From FEN-987 sp035524675 (GTDB lineage Archaea; Thermoproteota; Bathyarchaeia; 40CM-2-53-6): a stretch of 8,217 nucleotides of DNA. A program made the translations under genes and the position numbers. The notes beneath the pieces are model-generated. The model was not told the DNA's origin, searched no databases, and was given only the letters and a program-made list of their open reading frames with translations. Shown in pieces: positions 6,625 through 8,217 of this stretch (positions are counted from its first letter, which is position 1; each line of letters begins with the position of its first letter). The DNA lies in assembly GCA_035524675.1 (NCBI GenBank), contig DATKOK010000071.1, positions 1 through 8,217 of the forward strand, written 5' to 3'.

Positions 6625-7215
6625 CTACCAGTGCTCATAATGAACGACGTCGTTCACGGGGCGCCTTCCTCTTTTCAACGAGGGTGACTTGATGTCCTTA
6701 TCCGGATAGCCTATTGAGATGACACCGACAGGATGAAAGTGCGATGGGATGCCCAATAGTCGTCTCATCTCTTCCGCATGGAAGACGCCTGTGAAAGCTG
6801 TGGCTAGCGCTTCGTTCACGGCGGCTAGGAAGATTAGCATGCAGGCGCATCCAATGTCAAAGTACCAGAAGGGAACAGCCCACTCAATCTCGTTTCCATC
6901 TTCCTTCAGTTTATCAGGTTCACGGTAACGTTCGTGATAGAGATGTTCGCTTGTACAGACCACAATTAGAACGGGGGCTTCCGAAACGAACTTATGGAAA
7001 CGTCTCGCATAGAAATCGTCTTCGCCTTGGATTCGTCCGATCTTCTTCTTCAAGTCCGGCTCAGTTACAACTAGGTATGCCCATCCTTGGCTGAAGCCGG
7101 CGCTGGGTGAGTGTTGAGCGGCTTCCAGAATTCGGTTTAAAGCAGAGCGCATTACGGGTTTAGATTGGAAATTGCGAACCATTCTTCTCTTTCTTACGAG
7201 CTGTTCGAATTCCAT
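6625..7215 (-). CDS. Nitroreductase family FMN oxidoreductase
   Basis: A 196-residue protein (from the ATG at 7215) of the FMN-dependent nitroreductase fold, normally a cytosolic homodimer using NAD(P)H to reduce nitro groups, quinones, enones or similar acceptors. The FMN phosphate-binding start RKRRMVRNF (about 8-16) corresponds to the family's RRSVRxF motif. AQHSPSAGFSQGWAYLVV (about 33-50) matches the APSagnsQpw flavin/dimer segment. The C-terminal part has GVFHAEEMRRLLGIP and HPVGVISIGYPD, typical of the fold's final strand, and then RGRRPVNDVVHYEHW. The true electron acceptor cannot be told from sequence. A GTG at 7224 would add three residues. A TATA-like ATTTTATCTT about 20-27 bases before the ATG suggests a nearly leaderless transcript starting there. 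The stop is 10 bases from the convergent hydrolase stop. Confidence 0.9.
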   Translation of the reverse strand: MEFEQLVRKRRMVRNFQSKPVMRSALNRILEAAQHSPSAGFSQGWAYLVVTEPDLKKKIGRIQGEDDFYARRFHKFVSEAPVLIVVCTSEHLYHERYREPDKLKEDGNEIEWAVPFWYFDIGCACMLIFLAAVNEALATAFTGVFHAEEMRRLLGIPSHFHPVGVISIGYPDKDIKSPSLKRGRRPVNDVVHYEHW

Positions 7216-7232
7216 CTTGATCACGGAAAAGG

Positions 7233-7242
7233 AAGATAAAAT
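7233..7242 (-). promoter_or_regulatory. TATA-like box of the nitroreductase gene in a pyrimidine-rich tract
   Basis: The minus strand reads ATTTTATCTT here, about 20-27 bases before the ATG at 7215. This is the right distance for a leaderless archaeal transcript. The flanking T/C-rich tract (about 7225-7250) follows the zinc-ribbon stop, so it could also end that upstream transcript, since archaeal termination uses T-runs. A second AT-rich stretch at 7254-7261 would instead suit the GTG at 7224. Confidence 0.4.
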
Positions 7243-7280
7243 GGGAAATAGATGGTAATATGGAGTTACACTACCGAAAC

Positions 7281-7424
7281 TTAGTATCGTCTATGTTTCT
7301 GGTAGCAGCTCCGACAGTAAACTGGGCGACCTTGCGTAGGCTTGAACGGCACTTCAGTTTCAGCACCGCATTCAGAACAGGTTACTTTGTACATAGTTCG
7401 ACCGCCCATTCCTTCTTGACTCAT
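7281..7424 (-). CDS. Small CxxC-x17-CxxC zinc-ribbon protein (47 residues)
   Basis: A short gene of 47 codons with four cysteines as C16-x2-C19 and C37-x2-C40, separated by exactly 17 residues. The flanking residues (KVTCSECG, EVPFKP, RPVYCRSCYQKH) match the small CxxC-x17-CxxC proteins common in archaea, also seen as tails of larger proteins in some bacteria. The pattern makes a single zinc ribbon, probably binding nucleic acid or a protein partner; the function is not established. The ATG at 7424 is preceded by GGTGT at 7431-7435 with a six-base spacer, a good archaeal ribosome site. A downstream ATG at 7394 would still retain all cysteines. It is basic at its C-terminus (KHRRY). It lies 65 bases upstream of the nitroreductase on the same strand. 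Its antisense frame is open for 87 codons, but that is a shadow without motifs. Confidence 0.88.
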   Translation of the reverse strand: MSQEGMGGRTMYKVTCSECGAETEVPFKPTQGRPVYCRSCYQKHRRY

Positions 7425-7492
7425 ACTCTAACACCACTCTTACGTTTAGTTACGCGCCAGATAGTACTCAGAAGTAGAATCCGCAGCGTACC

Positions 7493-7512
7493 AACCTGCA
7501 GACATGTAGGTT
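7493..7512. other. Inverted repeat (hairpin) in the zinc-ribbon/OB-fold divergent gap
   Basis: AACCTGCA and TGTAGGTT form an eight-pair stem with one G-T pair around a GACA loop. It sits in the 240-base non-coding stretch 7425-7664 between two divergent genes. The same stretch holds an AGTATACT palindrome at 7524-7531 and a CCGT-CTGA-ACGG hairpin near 7604-7615. I see no convincing open reading frame, tRNA or C/D box RNA in it. It is therefore read as a regulatory region for both genes. Confidence 0.35.
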
Positions 7513-7519
7513 TGCGTAA

Positions 7520-7534
7520 TTAAAGTATACTAAG
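7520..7534. promoter_or_regulatory. Palindromic TATA-like element between divergent genes
   Basis: TTAAAGTATACTAAGG contains the perfect palindrome AGTATACT (7524-7531) and is the most AT-rich block of the gap. On the plus strand it could start a transcript near 7553, leaving a leader of about 110 bases before the OB-fold gene. On the minus strand it reads TATACTTTAA and could serve the zinc-ribbon gene with a leader of about 80 bases. Which gene it serves, if either, is unclear. Confidence 0.3.
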
Positions 7535-7654
7535 GAATCACTCATCGAGAAAAATCAGGCTTTGACTCCGGACCGAGAAGATTACATAACACTATGTCGA
7601 TTCTGTCCGTCTGAACGGGTTCTGCGGAGAGCATCGTCCCACATGCCTTGGATC

Positions 7655-7660
7655 GGTGAT
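7655..7660 (+). promoter_or_regulatory. Ribosome-binding site GGTGAT for the OB-fold gene
   Basis: GGTGAT is the exact archaeal anti-16S complement and lies four bases before the ATG at 7665. The upstream in-frame GTG (7656) and ATG (7659) fall within this site, which argues that they are not the start. Confidence 0.6.
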
Positions 7661-7664
7661 GGAT

Positions 7665-7952
7665 ATGCGAATTGACGAGATACGGAACGGAATGAGAAAT
7701 ATCCACATCGAGGGCAAAATCGTTGACATGAACCAGTTCATGTTAGTTATTGAAGACGAAACTGGGCGTACTTTTGTTAGGTACAACTACAGGAACCTAA
7801 CTAAACCCGTTCAGAAAGGCGACTACGTTAGGGTGGCCAACGGCGAAGCAGTAAACTATTCAGGCATTCTACAACTGAAGCTACCCAGGAACGGATCTAT
7901 CACACCAACGAATCTCGACAACCCTAATCCCACTCCTAATACGTCTGCATAG
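7665..7952 (+). CDS. Single OB-fold nucleic-acid-binding protein
   Basis: A 95-residue protein consisting of one OB domain (about 1-80) and a short Asn/Pro/Thr-rich tail. It opens with MRIDEIRNGMRNIHIEGKIVD, shown here only in part by its key run IDEIRNGMRN, which is the usual start of archaeal RPA/SSB-type OB folds. Strand pattern continues with LVIEDETGRTFVRY (the ADETG-like turn), KGDYVRVANG and SGILQLKLPRNG, each a hallmark of that group. It probably binds single-stranded DNA or RNA; whether it is the main single-strand DNA-binding protein or an RNA-binding relative is open. The domain is shorter than SOSS-B/crenarchaeal SSB and lacks both a zinc finger and an acidic C-terminal tail. The start at 7665 is chosen because GGTGAT precedes it; starts at 7656 or 7659 would add two or three residues. 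It stands alone, 137 bases before the next gene. Confidence 0.82.
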   Translation: MRIDEIRNGMRNIHIEGKIVDMNQFMLVIEDETGRTFVRYNYRNLTKPVQKGDYVRVANGEAVNYSGILQLKLPRNGSITPTNLDNPNPTPNTSA

Positions 7953-8031
7953 AGCAAGAAACCAAGCAGCTCGACCGCGAGGTTCAGATTGTAATGACAA
8001 TTCCATGCCACATCGATTTCCGGACAGGAAA

Positions 8032-8094
8032 CCCATGCGCGCTCGTTATCTCTGTGTAAACGCCGAAGTCAAATTCATAGGTCGCACGCATGGG
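8032..8094 (+). promoter_or_regulatory. Inverted repeat enclosing the acyl-CoA synthetase start codon
   Basis: CCCATGCGCGC (8032-8042) and GCACGCATGGG (8084-8094) pair over 11 positions with one mismatch (eight contiguous pairs, a mismatch, two more). The second arm contains the ATG at 8090-8092. If the transcript begins upstream of 8032 the start codon would be buried in the stem, which could limit translation. If transcription starts after 8042 the pairing cannot form in RNA. Confidence 0.35.
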
Positions 8095-8217
8095 CACCAT
8101 CGAACGAATGTTAAATCCAAAGACAGTGGCGGCAGTAGGCGCATCTGAAGCAGAAGGCTCTGTAGGCCAAGCACTCATGAAGAACCTCTTGCTTGGGAAG
8201 GAAAAGAGGACGATATA
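8090..8217 (+). CDS. ADP-forming acyl-CoA synthetase, N-terminal CoA-binding domain (partial, runs off the window)
   Basis: Only the first 42 codons are in the window. They read as the opening of the CoA-binding Rossmann domain of ADP-forming acetate/acyl-CoA ligases: MLNPKTVAAVGASEAEGSVG matches the family's LFNPKSVAVIGAS-x-x-GSVG start, followed by QALMKNLL. In archaea these enzymes convert acyl-CoA plus ADP and phosphate to the free acid, CoA and ATP, the energy-yielding step of peptide and sugar fermentation. Related acetyltransferases and CoA-binding proteins share this domain, so the subtype (alpha subunit or fused alpha-beta chain) cannot be told. The start is well fixed: an in-frame TAG lies four codons upstream and AGGT precedes the ATG by seven bases. 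The gene is intact as far as seen. Confidence 0.85.
   Translation, partial: MGTIERMLNPKTVAAVGASEAEGSVGQALMKNLLLGKEKRTI

Noticed and set aside
7260..7523. An 87-codon plus-strand open frame
   Set aside because: It is the reverse complement of the zinc-ribbon gene and its leader; the minus strand has the CxxC-x17-CxxC pattern and a ribosome site.
7535..7655. C/D box small RNA or tRNA in the gap
   Set aside because: CTGA and GATGA-like words occur, but not in the required C-D'-C'-D order and spacing, and no cloverleaf or TPsiC-like motif is visible.
7984..8178. A 64-codon minus-strand open frame
   Set aside because: Overlaps the acyl-CoA synthetase start, has no domain, and lacks a clear ribosome site.
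1..8217. Toxin-antitoxin, defence island or mobile element reading of the window
   Set aside because: The AbiEii-like similarity of one gene is the only hint. No partner antitoxin, transposase, integrase, direct repeats or CRISPR spacers are present, and the neighbours are metabolic or repair genes.

Overview
The window looks archaeal. The evidence is a transketolase split into separate N- and C-terminal subunits, a family 4 [4Fe-4S] uracil-DNA glycosylase, a 47-residue CxxC-x17-CxxC zinc-ribbon protein, the CoA-binding N-terminus of an ADP-forming acyl-CoA synthetase, and a stand-alone OB-fold protein. GGTGAT/GGAGGT ribosome sites, frequent TTG starts, and TATA-like boxes about 25-35 bases before several starts fit the same picture. 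Base composition is moderate and even, which argues for a mesophile. A Thermoproteota lineage such as Bathyarchaeia, or an Asgard lineage, is my best guess, but the window does not settle it. I see no mobile elements, CRISPR arrays, tRNA or rRNA.

Layout. Bases 94-654 (+) encode the family 4 uracil-DNA glycosylase. It ends tail to tail with a minus-strand block: an aldo/keto reductase of the Kv-beta/YghZ type (651-1628), transketolase C-terminal subunit (1695-2684), transketolase N-terminal subunit (2674-3516) and a nucleotidyltransferase-like protein (3646-4503). The two transketolase genes overlap by 11 bases and must be co-expressed. The reductase lies 66 bases downstream and may also have its own promoter.

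From about 4580 transcription diverges. On the plus strand an M24 metallopeptidase (4650-5807) and a dimethylargininase/arginine deiminase-fold hydrolase (5820-6614) form a tight two-gene operon; the second gene's ribosome site overlaps the first gene's stop codon. This pair converges on a minus-strand FMN nitroreductase (6625-7215). Upstream of the nitroreductase, on the same strand, is the small zinc-ribbon gene (7281-7424), which is too short for most gene callers. A 240-base non-coding stretch follows, then the OB-fold protein (7665-7952, +) and the start of an ADP-forming acyl-CoA synthetase (8090 to the window end, +).

How the genes work together. The transketolase pair does non-oxidative pentose phosphate chemistry, and the adjacent reductase could act on a small sugar-phosphate aldehyde. 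The peptidase-dimethylargininase pair is the most suggestive module: one enzyme would trim peptides and the other would hydrolyse a (methylated) arginine side chain. The rest is ordinary housekeeping (base-excision repair, nucleic-acid binding, flavin redox, acyl-CoA energy metabolism). I found no convincing wholly new system. The points most worth a second look are the peptidase-dimethylargininase operon, the orphan nucleotidyltransferase, the zinc-ribbon microprotein, and an inverted repeat over the synthetase start codon.
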